From: Rossellomorea sp. y25
GTDB lineage: Bacteria; Bacillota; Bacilli; Bacillales; Bacillaceae_B
DNA length: 64,000 nt
Reading direction: 5' to 3'
Assembly (NCBI RefSeq): GCF_038049935.1
Contig: NZ_CP145886.1
Span: 4,569,007-4,633,006 of the forward strand
Under the pieces are notes generated by a model. That model ran no database searches and was not told the origin of the DNA. It saw nothing but the letters and a program-made list of their open reading frames with translations. This document shows positions 8,513 through 17,610 of the stretch, in pieces. Positions within the stretch are counted from its first letter, which is position 1; each line of letters starts with the position of its first letter. The translations under genes and the position numbers were made by a program.

Positions 8513-9445
8513 TCACACTTTGTCCAGATGCATTCGTTCGATATAGGATTCATCACTCATTAATAAAAAATCAGTATGAATATAATCTGTTCCAAATAAA
8601 TTTTTCAGGTCCATATGGTTATAATGGTCTGCCTTTACCAGACTATGGTCTTTCTTATATACGTAGATTGTAAAGTACGTTTGTAGAAACAGGAGAAACG
8701 CATCTACATTGATACCCAGCTTTTCAATGTACTCGCTATTGAACTCAATAAAGCCAAGAATTGACTTACTAGTTTTGAATAAGTTAGTCATCCCTCTTAA
8801 TACAAACGCTTCATATCCTTCAACGTCCACCTTAAAAAGGACTGTTTCATAGGTTTGATCACTGCAAATGGTATCAATGGTGATGGACTGGACAGGTACT
8901 TTTTCTAATAACTTATGAGAAGGTTTATAAGTGGCTGACGAAGTACCTGACCAATGCCGGTCAACAAAGAAAACCGTTTCTTCATTGTCTTTATCCGAGG
9001 CGATTGCGTTATAGATTGCTATTTGTGACCGGTTAGGGTGAACTTCTTTGGATTGTTCAATAAACGGTAATAAGCGGCTGTTCGCTTCAACGCCTATTAT
9101 CCTGGTTTCAGGTGAATACTGAATAGAGAAGATACACTCCCCATAATTCACGCCTACATCTATCACCAGGTCGGGCTTCATTTTCTTCACTGCAGCGGAC
9201 CAGAATCGAGCCAGCCGTTTTTGGGTCACCCCATTGCTGATCAGCAGCGCCCTTCCGCGATTTTCCTCGGAATCTATATATAGAACCGTGGAACTGGGCA
9301 GTGTTAATGTTTTAGGCAGCTTTTTAATATTCAACGTTTTGTACTTTACTAAAATGCCTACATCAATGATAAATTTCCAAGTCTTCGGATAGTTTTCCCA
9401 TACCCGCATAAGAAAAGGCTTTCGAATAGCAGTATTCCACTTCAT
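8513..9445 (-). CDS. FkbM-family SAM-dependent methyltransferase
   Basis: This 310-residue protein has the FkbM O-methyltransferase layout. SAM motif I is VIDVGVNYGECIF, followed by an acidic GVEAN strand end, and the later block FKVDVEGYEAFVLRGM is diagnostic of the family. The ATG at 9445 is chosen because AAAGGGG lies just before it; a TTG at 9499 has no ribosome site. These enzymes methylate sugars or secondary-metabolite hydroxyls. No glycosyltransferase or polysaccharide cluster adjoins it, so the substrate is open. It looks like a stand-alone accessory gene. Confidence 0.8.
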   Translation of the reverse strand: MKWNTAIRKPFLMRVWENYPKTWKFIIDVGILVKYKTLNIKKLPKTLTLPSSTVLYIDSEENRGRALLISNGVTQKRLARFWSAAVKKMKPDLVIDVGVNYGECIFSIQYSPETRIIGVEANSRLLPFIEQSKEVHPNRSQIAIYNAIASDKDNEETVFFVDRHWSGTSSATYKPSHKLLEKVPVQSITIDTICSDQTYETVLFKVDVEGYEAFVLRGMTNLFKTSKSILGFIEFNSEYIEKLGINVDAFLLFLQTYFTIYVYKKDHSLVKADHYNHMDLKNLFGTDYIHTDFLLMSDESYIERMHLDKV

Positions 9446-9714
9446 GTTTGACACCCCTTTTAAGAAACCTGGTTTACAGTATTCATTCTTAGATGGCAAT
9501 GGAAAATCCTTTATACCGGGGCTTTCTTCATGAAATCTTTACAAAAGGAGAAAGAAATTATTTTTCACTATTCGGGATAATCTCCTTACTTTAAAACTAT
9601 ATTGTGTTAATGGATATGGATTTTCAATGACTTGGTTCGAAATTTCGCAGGGAAGACATGATTCATTAAGCTTGAATGCCGGACCACTCAATTCATTATG
9701 AATGGAGGATTCGC
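9446..9714. other. Divergent promoter region without genes
   Basis: About 270 bases separate the minus-strand methyltransferase from the plus-strand hypothetical gene. It is AT-rich and must contain both promoters. I see no confident sigma-A pair, riboswitch or repeat. Confidence 0.4.
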
Positions 9715-10206
9715 ATGATAAATTTTAATTCTTTCTACGGTACCATCACCATGATCAGTGATTTTGTGACAGGACAAAATGGTGAAGGGGAAGGCTGTTA
9801 TAAATTAATATCTGTAGACGACGGATCAGGTGGTTCGGTGAATTTTGTCGTGTCACCAACCACCTACTTTGTGGACCATGTCATGGTGGCAGCAGGGGAC
9901 AGGGTAACCGGCTATTATGACGTGAATGCACCTGTTCCCCTTATTTATCCACCACAATACCGCGCTCTTGTCATGGTAAAAGATAACCCTTCACAAAATG
10001 TGAAGGTAGACTATTTCAACTCACAGTTGGAGAGCAGCGATGGCATGTTAAGAGTAAATCTATCCCCCTACACTCAAATTGTATTAACCAACGGACAATC
10101 TTTTTCAAGATACCCTGCCAATCGAAACCTTATTGTGATTTATGGCCCCAGCACGATGAGTATACCCGCTCAAACCACACCTTACAGGATCATTGTGTGG
10201 TGTTAG
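9715..10206 (+). CDS. Hypothetical protein upstream of a haloperoxidase (163 aa)
   Basis: I do not recognise a named family. The ATG at 9715 has GGAGG 6 bases upstream, better than the in-frame start at 9676. The product is beta-rich and moderately hydrophobic, has no signal peptide, and ends in a cysteine. It carries distinctive segments (ITMISDFVTGQNGEGEGCYK near the start, VPLIYPPQYRALVM in the middle, NLIVIYGPSTMSIPAQTTP near the end). The repeated strand-turn pattern suggests an OB- or barrel-like domain (inference). It lies about 215 bases before the haloperoxidase on the same strand and could be co-expressed with it. Confidence 0.65.
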   Translation: MINFNSFYGTITMISDFVTGQNGEGEGCYKLISVDDGSGGSVNFVVSPTTYFVDHVMVAAGDRVTGYYDVNAPVPLIYPPQYRALVMVKDNPSQNVKVDYFNSQLESSDGMLRVNLSPYTQIVLTNGQSFSRYPANRNLIVIYGPSTMSIPAQTTPYRIIVWC

Positions 10207-10420
10207 TGGCGATTTACGAAAGCTTGCATATCCTATCAATATTGCGCGGAATCATCTTTGATTTCGGGCTTTGTTTATAAAACGGCACAATAGTTTAGGT
10301 TTTGACAACACTACCTATCTTTTAACTATTAAATTGCGGGAAAACCAGTAGGTATGTCCACTCCTTATTGATTTCATTACATACGATGGTAATAAAATCA
10401 TATAGAAAGGAGTAAGACAT

Positions 10421-11944
10421 TTGAAATTTAAGTTAATAGAGTATTTATCAACGTGGTTACGACGAATGAAGGTCCTCATCCTTCGTGTAAGGGCCTCCTT
10501 GTTCTATAAACTACTTCCCACACCGAGCCACCCCAATAATGGAGACGAGGTAAAATATCCTGAGAAAACAGCCAATTTTTCAAAAGGGCTACCTCATAAT
10601 GAACTCGGGGAGGTAGATGTTGAGGCTTATGACAAATATATTCAGATTCTGAATTCTGGCGATCCAGATGATTTTGAAAATCTTCCACTTGCTGGTGAAA
10701 GGAAACTGGTAGACCCTCAAGCTGCTTATGCATTTGAAATGGTTGGACCGGACAGTCACCAATTGGTTATACCGCCGGCTCCGTCCTTCAGTAGTCCAGA
10801 AATCGCTGCTGAAATGGTGGAGCTTTACTGGCAAGCACTTACACGGGATATCCCTTTCAACGAATATGACACGAATCCTCTAACGATTGCAGCTGCAAAT
10901 GAGCTATCTACCTTATCAGATTTTCGCGGGCCTAAAGTTGATGGTAAAGTCACCACCGGGACATTATTCCGGGACAATCTCCAAGGAGCATTGACAGGTC
11001 CGTATATTTCACAATTTCTTTGGAAAGACATCCCTTATGTGGCGACTAATATTACCCAACGCTATCGAACAACTAAGGAAGGGGAAGACTTTTTAACCGA
11101 CTACGATGATTGGCTTGCCATTCAGAATGGTTCCATACCACCTGGTCCTGATTATGATCCTATCCCTCGTTATATTCGAAATGCACGAGATATGGCTCAA
11201 TTTGTTCATAACGATCTCTCCATTGAAAGTGGATTTGGTGCATGTTTGATCCTGCTCGGTTATGGGACTGCCGCATGGGATAAGAATAATCCTTATCTCG
11301 AATCTGACACACAAATCGGTTTCCCTACCTTTGGAATTCCACATATACTGGATTTTGTGACAAGAGCAGCCCGTCCAGGTTTAGAAGCAGCCTGGTACCA
11401 AAAATGGCTGGTCCATCGACGGCTTCGACCTGAGGAATTCGGTGGGCGCATCCACAACAAGCTGATAGGAAAAGCCGATTATCCTATTCATCCTGATGTA
11501 CTCAACTCAAAGGCAGTAGAGGAAACCTATAAAAAATATGGATCCTATCTTTTACCTCAGGCTTACCCAGAAGGCTGTCCTACACATCCATCTTATCCCG
11601 CTGGACATGCTTCATTTGTCGGGGCGATGGTGACGATGCTAAAGGCATTGTTCAACGAATCATTCGTCATTCCTGATCCTGTCGTAGCAACAAGCGATGG
11701 TCTGTCCTTGGATCGGTATGAAGGTCCACCTCTCACTGTCGGCGGTGAATTGAATAAACTTGCCTATAATATTGCGAATGGACGGGATGCCGCCGGTGTT
11801 CACTATCGTGCCAGCGGTATCAATGGGTTCCAACTTGGAGAATCGATAGCCATTGGTATCCTTCGTGATTACAAGGCCACTTATAATGAGAAGTTCGAGG
11901 GATTCACCCTCACAAAATTTGACGGTACCACGATTAAAATCTAG
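10421..11944 (+). CDS. Vanadium-dependent haloperoxidase family protein (PAP2-like fold)
   Basis: This 507-residue protein carries the vanadate or phosphate site of the vanadium haloperoxidase/PAP2 superfamily: K328 and R336 in KWLVHRRLRPE, SYPAGH at 391-396, and R455 with H461 in RDAAGVH. The usual spacing of Arg, five residues, His is kept. These enzymes use hydrogen peroxide to oxidise halides, or in some members remove phosphate, so peroxidase activity is likely but unproven. The start is TTG at 10421 with GAAAGGAG 8 bases before it. There is no clear export signal, although residues 9-32 are basic and hydrophobic. A strong terminator follows. Confidence 0.85.
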   Translation: MKFKLIEYLSTWLRRMKVLILRVRASLFYKLLPTPSHPNNGDEVKYPEKTANFSKGLPHNELGEVDVEAYDKYIQILNSGDPDDFENLPLAGERKLVDPQAAYAFEMVGPDSHQLVIPPAPSFSSPEIAAEMVELYWQALTRDIPFNEYDTNPLTIAAANELSTLSDFRGPKVDGKVTTGTLFRDNLQGALTGPYISQFLWKDIPYVATNITQRYRTTKEGEDFLTDYDDWLAIQNGSIPPGPDYDPIPRYIRNARDMAQFVHNDLSIESGFGACLILLGYGTAAWDKNNPYLESDTQIGFPTFGIPHILDFVTRAARPGLEAAWYQKWLVHRRLRPEEFGGRIHNKLIGKADYPIHPDVLNSKAVEETYKKYGSYLLPQAYPEGCPTHPSYPAGHASFVGAMVTMLKALFNESFVIPDPVVATSDGLSLDRYEGPPLTVGGELNKLAYNIANGRDAAGVHYRASGINGFQLGESIAIGILRDYKATYNEKFEGFTLTKFDGTTIKI

Positions 11945-11960
11945 TAAAGTACAATAAAGA

Positions 11961-11997
11961 AACCCAAGCCGACAGGGACTGGTCGACTTGGGTTTTT
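11961..11997 (+). terminator. Terminator of the haloperoxidase gene
   Basis: AACCCAAG pairs with CTTGGGTT, extended inward by a CGAC/GTCG pair after one mismatch, followed by T-rich sequence. It may also act on mqo transcripts from the other side. Confidence 0.8.
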
Positions 11998-12031
11998 AAC
12001 TATAATGATCTTTTAAAAAACATACAGAGAA

Positions 12032-13534
12032 TCAACTATAAGCTAACTCTTTCTCGCTTAGACCAAGCGTCTCTGCCGTTGAAGTATGAATTTCTTTAAA
12101 CAGCTCAGGGTTTTCCACTAATGACACCCCATATGAAGGAATCATTTGTTTCAATTTCGGTTCCCATTCGCTTATATGTTGCGGGAAGCATTTTTCAAAT
12201 AATTCAAGCATAACGTGAACGGCAGTGGAAGCTCCAGGGGATGCGCCAAGTAGTGCAGCGACTGAACCATCAGCGGCACTGACCACTTCCGTACCGAATT
12301 GGAGTGTTCCCTTACCACCTGCCTCAGTATCTTTGATCACTTGCACACGTTGGCCGGCTACTACGATATCCCAATCTTCGAGTTTAGCGTTTGGTATGAA
12401 CTCCCGTAATTCTTCCAAGCGTTTTTCATTCGACAACAATACTTGCTGGATCAGGTATTTGGTCAATGACATCTCTTTAGCACCTGCCGCGAGCATCGTG
12501 AGGACATTATTCGGTTTGACGGAACCGATCAGATCAAGATTTGAACCTGTTTTTAAAAACTTGGGCGAAAAGCCTGCAAACGGTCCAAACAGTAACGACT
12601 TTTTGTTATCGATATATCTAGTATCAAGATGCGGAACGGACATTGGAGGTGCCCCCACCTTGGCTTTACCATATACTTTAGCATGATGCTGCGCCACTAC
12701 TTCCGGATTGTTACATACCATAAATAGTCCGCTTACCGGGAATCCCCCAATATGTTTCGATTCTGGAATACCGGTTTTTTGCAGTAATGGCAGACTACCG
12801 CCCCCACCGCCGATAAAGACAAATTTTGCCATGTGGTGTTCGATTTTGCCGCTATCAATATTATGCACCTTAACTTCCCACGACCCGTCGCTTGTACGTT
12901 TAAGATCCTTCACACTGTGCTTGTAGTTCATCTCGACATTTTTACTCTTTAAGTGGTCAAACATCATTCGTGTTAAAGCCCCGAAGTTGACGTCTGTCCC
13001 AGAGTCGATTTTGGTCGCCGCTATCGGTTCATTCGATGTACGGCCTTCCATGATAAGCGGAATCCACTCCTTCAGTTTGACAGGGTCATCGGAAAATTCC
13101 ATCCCTTGAAACAGAGGGTTGCTTGAGAGCGCTTCCAATCGTTTCTTCAAAAACGCTACATTTTTTTCCCCTTGTACCATACTCATATGAGGTATAGGCA
13201 TGATAAAGTCCTGCGGATTACCTATCAAACCTTTGTTTACAAGATAGGACCAAAACTGTCTTGATAGCTGAAACTGTTCATTGATTTTAATCGCTTTACT
13301 TATATCTACCGATCCGTCTGGTTTCTCTGACGTATAGTTAAGCTCGCACAATGCAGCGTGTCCTGTACCCGCATTATTCCATTCATTCGAGCTTTCTTCC
13401 CCCGCGTCTGCCAGTTTCTCAAACACTTTAATTTCCCAATCCGGTGCTAACTCTTTCAGCAATGATCCCAAAGTCGCGCTCATGACTCCGGCACCAATTA
13501 AAATTACGTCTGTCTTTTTCTGTATGCTGCTCAT
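12032..13534 (-). CDS. mqo: Malate:quinone oxidoreductase
   Basis: This 500-residue FAD enzyme oxidises malate to oxaloacetate and passes electrons to the quinone pool at the membrane. The N-terminal dinucleotide-binding site is [12 protein letters not shown] (about residues 11-22). The family blocks [18 protein letters not shown] and [23 protein letters not shown] are present, and the C-terminal [18 protein letters not shown] closes the flavin fold. The length is normal. AAGGAAGG lies 6 bases before the ATG. Upstream is a leader with a terminator-like hairpin (see separate entry). Confidence 0.95.
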   Translation of the reverse strand: MSSIQKKTDVILIGAGVMSATLGSLLKELAPDWEIKVFEKLADAGEESSNEWNNAGTGHAALCELNYTSEKPDGSVDISKAIKINEQFQLSRQFWSYLVNKGLIGNPQDFIMPIPHMSMVQGEKNVAFLKKRLEALSSNPLFQGMEFSDDPVKLKEWIPLIMEGRTSNEPIAATKIDSGTDVNFGALTRMMFDHLKSKNVEMNYKHSVKDLKRTSDGSWEVKVHNIDSGKIEHHMAKFVFIGGGGGSLPLLQKTGIPESKHIGGFPVSGLFMVCNNPEVVAQHHAKVYGKAKVGAPPMSVPHLDTRYIDNKKSLLFGPFAGFSPKFLKTGSNLDLIGSVKPNNVLTMLAAGAKEMSLTKYLIQQVLLSNEKRLEELREFIPNAKLEDWDIVVAGQRVQVIKDTEAGGKGTLQFGTEVVSAADGSVAALLGASPGASTAVHVMLELFEKCFPQHISEWEPKLKQMIPSYGVSLVENPELFKEIHTSTAETLGLSEKELAYS

Positions 13535-13562
13535 GATAACCTTCCTTACTCTTTATATTTTC

Positions 13563-13609
13563 AAAAAAGAGTAAGCGCACCTGCTCGGGTCTCACTTAAA
13601 GCAAGGCGC
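13563..13609 (-). promoter_or_regulatory. Possible attenuator hairpin in the mqo leader
   Basis: On the minus strand, GCGCCTTGCT pairs with AGCAGGTGCGC (10 pairs, one bulged U) around a 14-base loop. After five bases it is followed by CTTTTTT. It ends about 28 bases before the mqo start and just after its ribosome-site distance, so it could stop transcription inside the leader. The bases AGGGTGGCGCC just before it recall a T-box core, but there is no room for a full T-box. No known riboswitch class is recognised. Confidence 0.45.
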
Positions 13610-14013
13610 CACCCTGGAATTCACCTGTTCTGTTATAACCATACCATAATCTATTATAATGATTTTGGGATCAAAATATCTACCATTATCTGATAATTAT
13701 ATACTATTTTGAGCTTTTAAAAAAGTGGAAAGTCTGTTTTCAAGGTGGCAGAAACCTAGAGAAAGCAAAAAATTGACCCTTTTTTTTTTAAGGGTATAGA
13801 ACTTAGGTTTACTAGTCTGAATGTTTGTGACACTTCACCTCATGTATCTATATGAGAATCTTTAGATTAGTGTGTAGGACACATTTATTCTGAAAGGTAT
13901 GATACCAATTGCTTCATTCAATCCTTAGTTATTCCATACTTATTTTAATAATTTTAATACACTGGGTAAAACTAGAATCAATATTCCCACTAAATTAGAA
14001 ATAAGGTGAATTA
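13610..14013. other. Divergent mqo/clc promoter region
   Basis: This stretch has no gene. On the minus strand a TATAAT (plus 13655-13660 region) could drive mqo. On the plus strand TTGACC at 13773-13778, sixteen bases, then TATAGA at 13795-13800 is a reasonable sigma-A promoter for the ClC operon. The rest is AT-rich without repeats. Confidence 0.45.
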
Positions 14014-15330
14014 TTGATACTTCTAAAACATAAAAACTTTTATTTAATTCTTGGTCAATGGATTTTCTTTGGAAGCATAATTGGTTTAATTGTTGGCTCG
14101 GCAACAACTTTTCTTTTAGAGACAAACGATTATCTAGGAGATGATATAAGATCAAAAAGAGATTGGCTTATCTTCCTTCTTCCCTTTGGAGGAATTATCA
14201 TAGGATACATATATATGAACTATGGAAAGGTATTTTTGAATAATACTTTGAATGACACCGCTGAATTAAATAACCTCGTGATAGACTCAGTGCATGGAAA
14301 AAAAGAGGTACCGCGAAGAATGGGACCGATCGTCTATTTGGGGACTTTTATCACCGTCCTTTTTGGTGGTTCTACGGGTAGGGAAGGGGCAGCTGTCCAA
14401 ATGGGAGGGAGTGTATCTGCAGCAGTCAACAAATTTTTCAAGGTAAACAAATTCGACAAGAAAATTTTCATTATGAGCGGTATAAGTGCTGGTTTTGGGT
14501 CTGCCTTTGGAGCGCCCATAACTGGTGCTATTTTTGGGATTGAGATGGCAGCTTTAGGCAAACTGAAATTTGAAGCACTTGTTCCTTGTGTTACGGCCAG
14601 CTTTGTTGGCCACTATGTAACTACAGCAGCTTGGGGACATAAACACGAAGAATTCATTATACAAAAAGTACCGGAAATATCGTCTATTACGTTTTTAAAA
14701 GTTATTCTTTTAGCAGTCATTTTTAGCCTCATGAGTGTTTTGTACTGTCAGTTGAGGCACGGAATACAAAATTTCTCTGAAAAGATTTTTAAGAAAAACC
14801 ATATGAAGAGAGCCTTTTTTGGAGGAATTGTCATTGTGGCATTAACTTTAATTGTGGGTTCACAAGACTACAATGGCCGGGGATTACAAATGCTTCAACA
14901 ATCTTTTTCAGAAGAGGTGCCGACTTTTGCTTTCCTGGGCAAGCTGGTATTTACCGCGGTAACTCTAGGCAGCGGCTTTGTCGGCGGGGAAGCCATCCCT
15001 TTATTTTTTATCGGGGCAACATTAGGTAATGCCTTACACACGTTCATTGACTTACCTATGTCATTTCTTGCCGCTTTAGGATTAATCGCGGTTTTTTCCG
15101 GGGGGGCCAATACCCCTATAGCTGCTTTCCTGCTGGCAATTGAGATGTTTAACGGTAAAGGATTAGAGTACTTTTTGGTTGCATGTTTAGTCAGCTATTT
15201 ATTTTCAGGACATCATGGACTATGGCCATCTCAAAAAATATATGACCCTAAGAGCAGGTTATATAATCTTCCACCTGGAGAAACCATAGAAAATGTAGAA
15301 AAAAAGAAAAAAAGCACTAAACACAATTGA
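14014..15330 (+). CDS. ClC-family chloride channel or transporter
   Basis: This 438-residue polytopic protein has the ClC selectivity-filter motifs: GSTGREGAAVQMGG (about residues 121-134), the GSAFGAPITGAIFGIE block (about 164-179) and GFVGGEAIPLFFIGATLG (about 323-340). The usual GREGP is GREGA here. There are roughly ten or more helices and no CBS domains, as in short bacterial ClCs. The start is TTG with AAGGTGA upstream. The stop overlaps the region just before the DUF421 gene, so the two are probably one operon. Substrate (chloride or fluoride) is not settled; the fluoride-type filter is not obvious. Confidence 0.85.
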   Translation: MILLKHKNFYLILGQWIFFGSIIGLIVGSATTFLLETNDYLGDDIRSKRDWLIFLLPFGGIIIGYIYMNYGKVFLNNTLNDTAELNNLVIDSVHGKKEVPRRMGPIVYLGTFITVLFGGSTGREGAAVQMGGSVSAAVNKFFKVNKFDKKIFIMSGISAGFGSAFGAPITGAIFGIEMAALGKLKFEALVPCVTASFVGHYVTTAAWGHKHEEFIIQKVPEISSITFLKVILLAVIFSLMSVLYCQLRHGIQNFSEKIFKKNHMKRAFFGGIVIVALTLIVGSQDYNGRGLQMLQQSFSEEVPTFAFLGKLVFTAVTLGSGFVGGEAIPLFFIGATLGNALHTFIDLPMSFLAALGLIAVFSGGANTPIAAFLLAIEMFNGKGLEYFLVACLVSYLFSGHHGLWPSQKIYDPKSRLYNLPPGETIENVEKKKKSTKHN

Positions 15331-15356
15331 TTGTTCAGAAAGGGGGGCGGATGCTT

Positions 15357-15968
15357 ATGGATTTTCACTTCATATGGAAAGCAATTGTTGTCGTCGTTGG
15401 AGGAGTCCTTATTTTACGGTTAGCTGGAAGAAAGTCAATCTCACAGCTTACGGTTGCTCAGACTGTCATGATGATAGCGGTCGGATCATTGATTATTCAA
15501 CCTGTGGGTGACAGAAACATCTGGATTACGATGGTGATTACCTTTTTAATGGTACTTACGCTTATTTCTATTGAGTATATGGTTTTGAGGTCGAATACTC
15601 TAGAAACTTTAATATATGGAAAATCACTTTTAGTAGTCGAAAATGGACAAGTTAATGAAAGCAATTTAAAAAAACTGAGGTTAACTGTTGATATGCTTGA
15701 AGTACGAATGAGACAACAAAAGATTCAGCATTTTACTGATTTACAATGGGCAACAATAGAATCAAACGGGCAATTAGGTTATATGCTGAAATCTGATAAG
15801 CAATATGCTACGAAAGAGGATATTCAAATGTTGAAAGCATTGATTGAATCAAATCAATCTAATCCACCCAATGATAATTCAAAAACACATTCAAGTACCT
15901 CAGATAACCTATTTACCGAGGTTAAAAATAGAAAGCATAAAAAAAAACCTAAAGAGAATCTGGATTAA
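15357..15968 (+). CDS. DUF421 (YetF/YrbG-family) membrane protein
   Basis: Three N-terminal helices (about residues 5-25, 36-55 and 58-77) are followed by the conserved cytosolic DUF421 core around RSNTLETLIYGKSLLVVENG and RLTVDMLEVRMRQQ. The tail is hydrophilic and lysine-rich. AGGGGGG at 15341-15347 supports either ATG 15351 or ATG 15357; the latter gives the better spacing and the usual MDFHFIWK start (203 residues). YetF-type proteins are linked to spore or envelope functions, but the biochemical role is unknown. It lies 26 bases after the ClC gene and is likely co-transcribed. Confidence 0.75.
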   Translation: MDFHFIWKAIVVVVGGVLILRLAGRKSISQLTVAQTVMMIAVGSLIIQPVGDRNIWITMVITFLMVLTLISIEYMVLRSNTLETLIYGKSLLVVENGQVNESNLKKLRLTVDMLEVRMRQQKIQHFTDLQWATIESNGQLGYMLKSDKQYATKEDIQMLKALIESNQSNPPNDNSKTHSSTSDNLFTEVKNRKHKKKPKENLD

Positions 15969-16033
15969 GAGTAAATGCTTAATGGCACCTAATTAAGGCG
16001 ACATAATTATTAAAGTTTTAAATCAGGGATACT

Positions 16034-16212
16034 TCAGGGTCTGGAACCTGTCTCTTTCCACCATCCATAATGGTAAGCCGCTTGATATGCCAAGGTATGA
16101 ATAACTGTCATAAATAGAGCGACCGGCATGTACCTGCGTACCGTATCCATTTTCAAAAAAACAAGGACGCCCAAGGCAATATCAAGAGTGACCAGAGAAT
16201 AATTTGTTTCAT
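16034..16212 (-). pseudogene. N-terminal half of a membrane-protein gene, inverted and frameshifted
   Basis: From the minus-strand ATG at 16212 the frame reads MKQIILWSLLILPWASLFF and then stops in a seven-A run (plus 16155-16161). With one more base it continues through DTVRRYMPVALFMTVIHTLA to GWWKETGSRP and a stop at 16034. This resembles the first half of a four-helix membrane protein common in bacilli. The matching second half lies immediately to the right on the plus strand, beginning where this half ends in the family. There is no ribosome site before this ATG in its present orientation. Confidence 0.6.
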
Positions 16213-16480
16213 GTCATTAATTCTGTTCGGGTGGGATAAAGTCGTCCCGGTCCCTTGGTTGTATGGAGCATATTTAGTTATAGTTATCTGGATATTCCGC
16301 TTTACTTTCGGGGAATTTTGGATGTATTTGACTGTCAATATATTGTTGGATGGGTTATTTATGTACATCGTTTACCGGGTATGGCAACGGATGGGACTGG
16401 TATCGGGTGAATCGACTTTGTTTACAATAGCTATTGTTGCTATGATGGCCGGTTTTGCGTTTATCATCTATCTGTATTAA
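16213..16480 (+). pseudogene. C-terminal half of the same membrane-protein gene, opposite strand
   Basis: The open frame (usable ATG at 16211, 89 residues) gives three hydrophobic helices: LYGAYLVIVIWIFRFTF, FWMYLTVNILLDGLFMYIVY and LFTIAIVAMMAGFAFIIYLY. It begins with the WDKVVPVPWLYG turn that in the family follows the N-terminal half found on the other strand at 16034-16212. There is no ribosome site before the ATG. A local inversion with a breakpoint near 16211 would explain the arrangement. It could still be expressed as a truncated protein, but I regard it as a remnant. Confidence 0.6.
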
Positions 16481-16857
16481 ATGTGGCAGGACGAAGTCAT
16501 CAAACAACCCAAAGCGAAGTAACCGTAAACATGGAGATTTCCGAGTCGGAGACTTGTCCACGTTGACTTCGGAATAGCGATGACCTTGCTCCACAAAATG
16601 TTCGAAGCAGTAGATTCCCCACTTTCTTCATTGGTTTTGCCTACACCTTTCTAGGCCTTTTATTGCAAAGATGGCCGCAACTGTGATAATCAGTGCATTA
16701 ATCACAAGGATTCTCCTCTGAATCAAAATACTCTTCTTCAACCCTCCGTGCCTTCCTTAATTCCAACCTTTTCAGCAACTTTCACCATTTACTATATGGT
16801 AAGGTTCACCTTTTGTATCTAAACATATCAGATGTCAAGAACTCAAGAGATCAACAT
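16481..16857. other. Intergenic region with a possible micro-ORF
   Basis: No confident gene is seen. On the minus strand, 16628-16741 (TTG start, 37 codons) encodes one hydrophobic helix (VINALIITVAAIFAIKGLE) with a short basic end and could be a tiny membrane peptide. GGAGGG touches the TTG, which is too close for a normal ribosome site, so I leave it unassigned. Confidence 0.3.
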
Positions 16858-17529
16858 TTATTTATTCTTTATGGCTTCGGCAAGCTCATACAAAGCATGC
16901 TGCTTTTTAATCCGATAGTTCCTGCCTTCTTTTTGCAAATACCCCTTTTCACAAAACTGTGTCAGGACATGCAGCAGGTGTCGGTAAGAGACGCCTAAAT
17001 AATCACAAACAATGACGTGCTTTTCCAGGTAAACTCCTTTATCGGACGTTTGTAAAATAAAGTCTGCAAGCCTGTTTTCCAAGGGAAAAGCAAGGCTCTG
17101 TGAATACTTGGCTGCCATTAACGTTGCTTTCAGACTCAAGAATTTTGTCAATTCACGAAGGAATTTTGTATCTTCAAGCAGTTTGGTTCGATACTTGGAA
17201 AAAGGCATTGCAAAACAGACTGTTTTTGTGGATGCTTGAATTCCTTTTGTATAGTACACATCGTTTAATAATTCCATCTCACCAATATAATCATGAGCAT
17301 TGATAAAGTTAATGAGCGATACTTTTCCATTTTGATGCGTGACGTATATTTTTGCCTTTCCTTCTGTCACATAATATAAGTAATCAGGTCTCTTTCCTTC
17401 TTGAATGATCCATTCATCCCGCTTATACTCCCGCACTTCAATAAATTCTTCAATATGAAAAGAAAATCGTTGAGCGATTGAGAGATTTTCTAAATATAAC
17501 CGCTTTTTCTCACCTTTATAAATTTCCAT
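16858..17529 (-). CDS. Crp/Fnr-type transcriptional regulator, YeiL-like
   Basis: This 223-residue protein has an N-terminal cyclic-nucleotide-binding-like beta roll (about 20-120, with IIQEGKRPDYLYYVTEGKAKIYV) and a C-terminal winged helix-turn-helix (about 165-205, CDYLGVSYRHLLHVLTQF). No cysteine cluster for iron-sulfur binding is evident at the N-terminus. The ATG at 17529 is used because GAGGTGG lies 5 bases before it; the frame is open further upstream but lacks a ribosome site. It faces an MFS transporter across a short region containing two palindromes, the usual layout for a local regulator. The effector is unknown. Confidence 0.75.
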   Translation of the reverse strand: MEIYKGEKKRLYLENLSIAQRFSFHIEEFIEVREYKRDEWIIQEGKRPDYLYYVTEGKAKIYVTHQNGKVSLINFINAHDYIGEMELLNDVYYTKGIQASTKTVCFAMPFSKYRTKLLEDTKFLRELTKFLSLKATLMAAKYSQSLAFPLENRLADFILQTSDKGVYLEKHVIVCDYLGVSYRHLLHVLTQFCEKGYLQKEGRNYRIKKQHALYELAEAIKNK

Positions 17530-17543
17530 CTTCCACCTCGAAA

Positions 17544-17589
17544 ATATGAGATATCTCATATTAATCTTCTTTATTCTCATGATATCATG
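17544..17589. promoter_or_regulatory. Two palindromes with GATATC cores between divergent regulator and transporter
   Basis: ATATGAGATATCTCATAT at 17544-17561 is an 18-base perfect palindrome. CATGATATCATG at 17578-17589 is a 12-base one. Their centres are 31 bases apart, about three helical turns, on one DNA face. They are candidate sites for the Crp-type regulator encoded next door. The TGAG/CTCA half-sites loosely resemble the TGTGA/TCACA of Crp-family sites. Confidence 0.55.
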
Positions 17590-17610
17590 CGATTGATAAG
17601 GAGGATACAA

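Noticed and set aside
12225-12686. Plus-strand 153-codon frame opposite mqo
   Set aside because: It lies wholly inside a clear enzyme gene, has no ribosome site, and its protein is Ser/Pro/Thr-rich antisense-like sequence.
13563-13620. T-box riboswitch before mqo
   Set aside because: An AGGGTGG motif is present, but the leader is too short for stem I with a specifier loop, and mqo is not an amino-acid gene.
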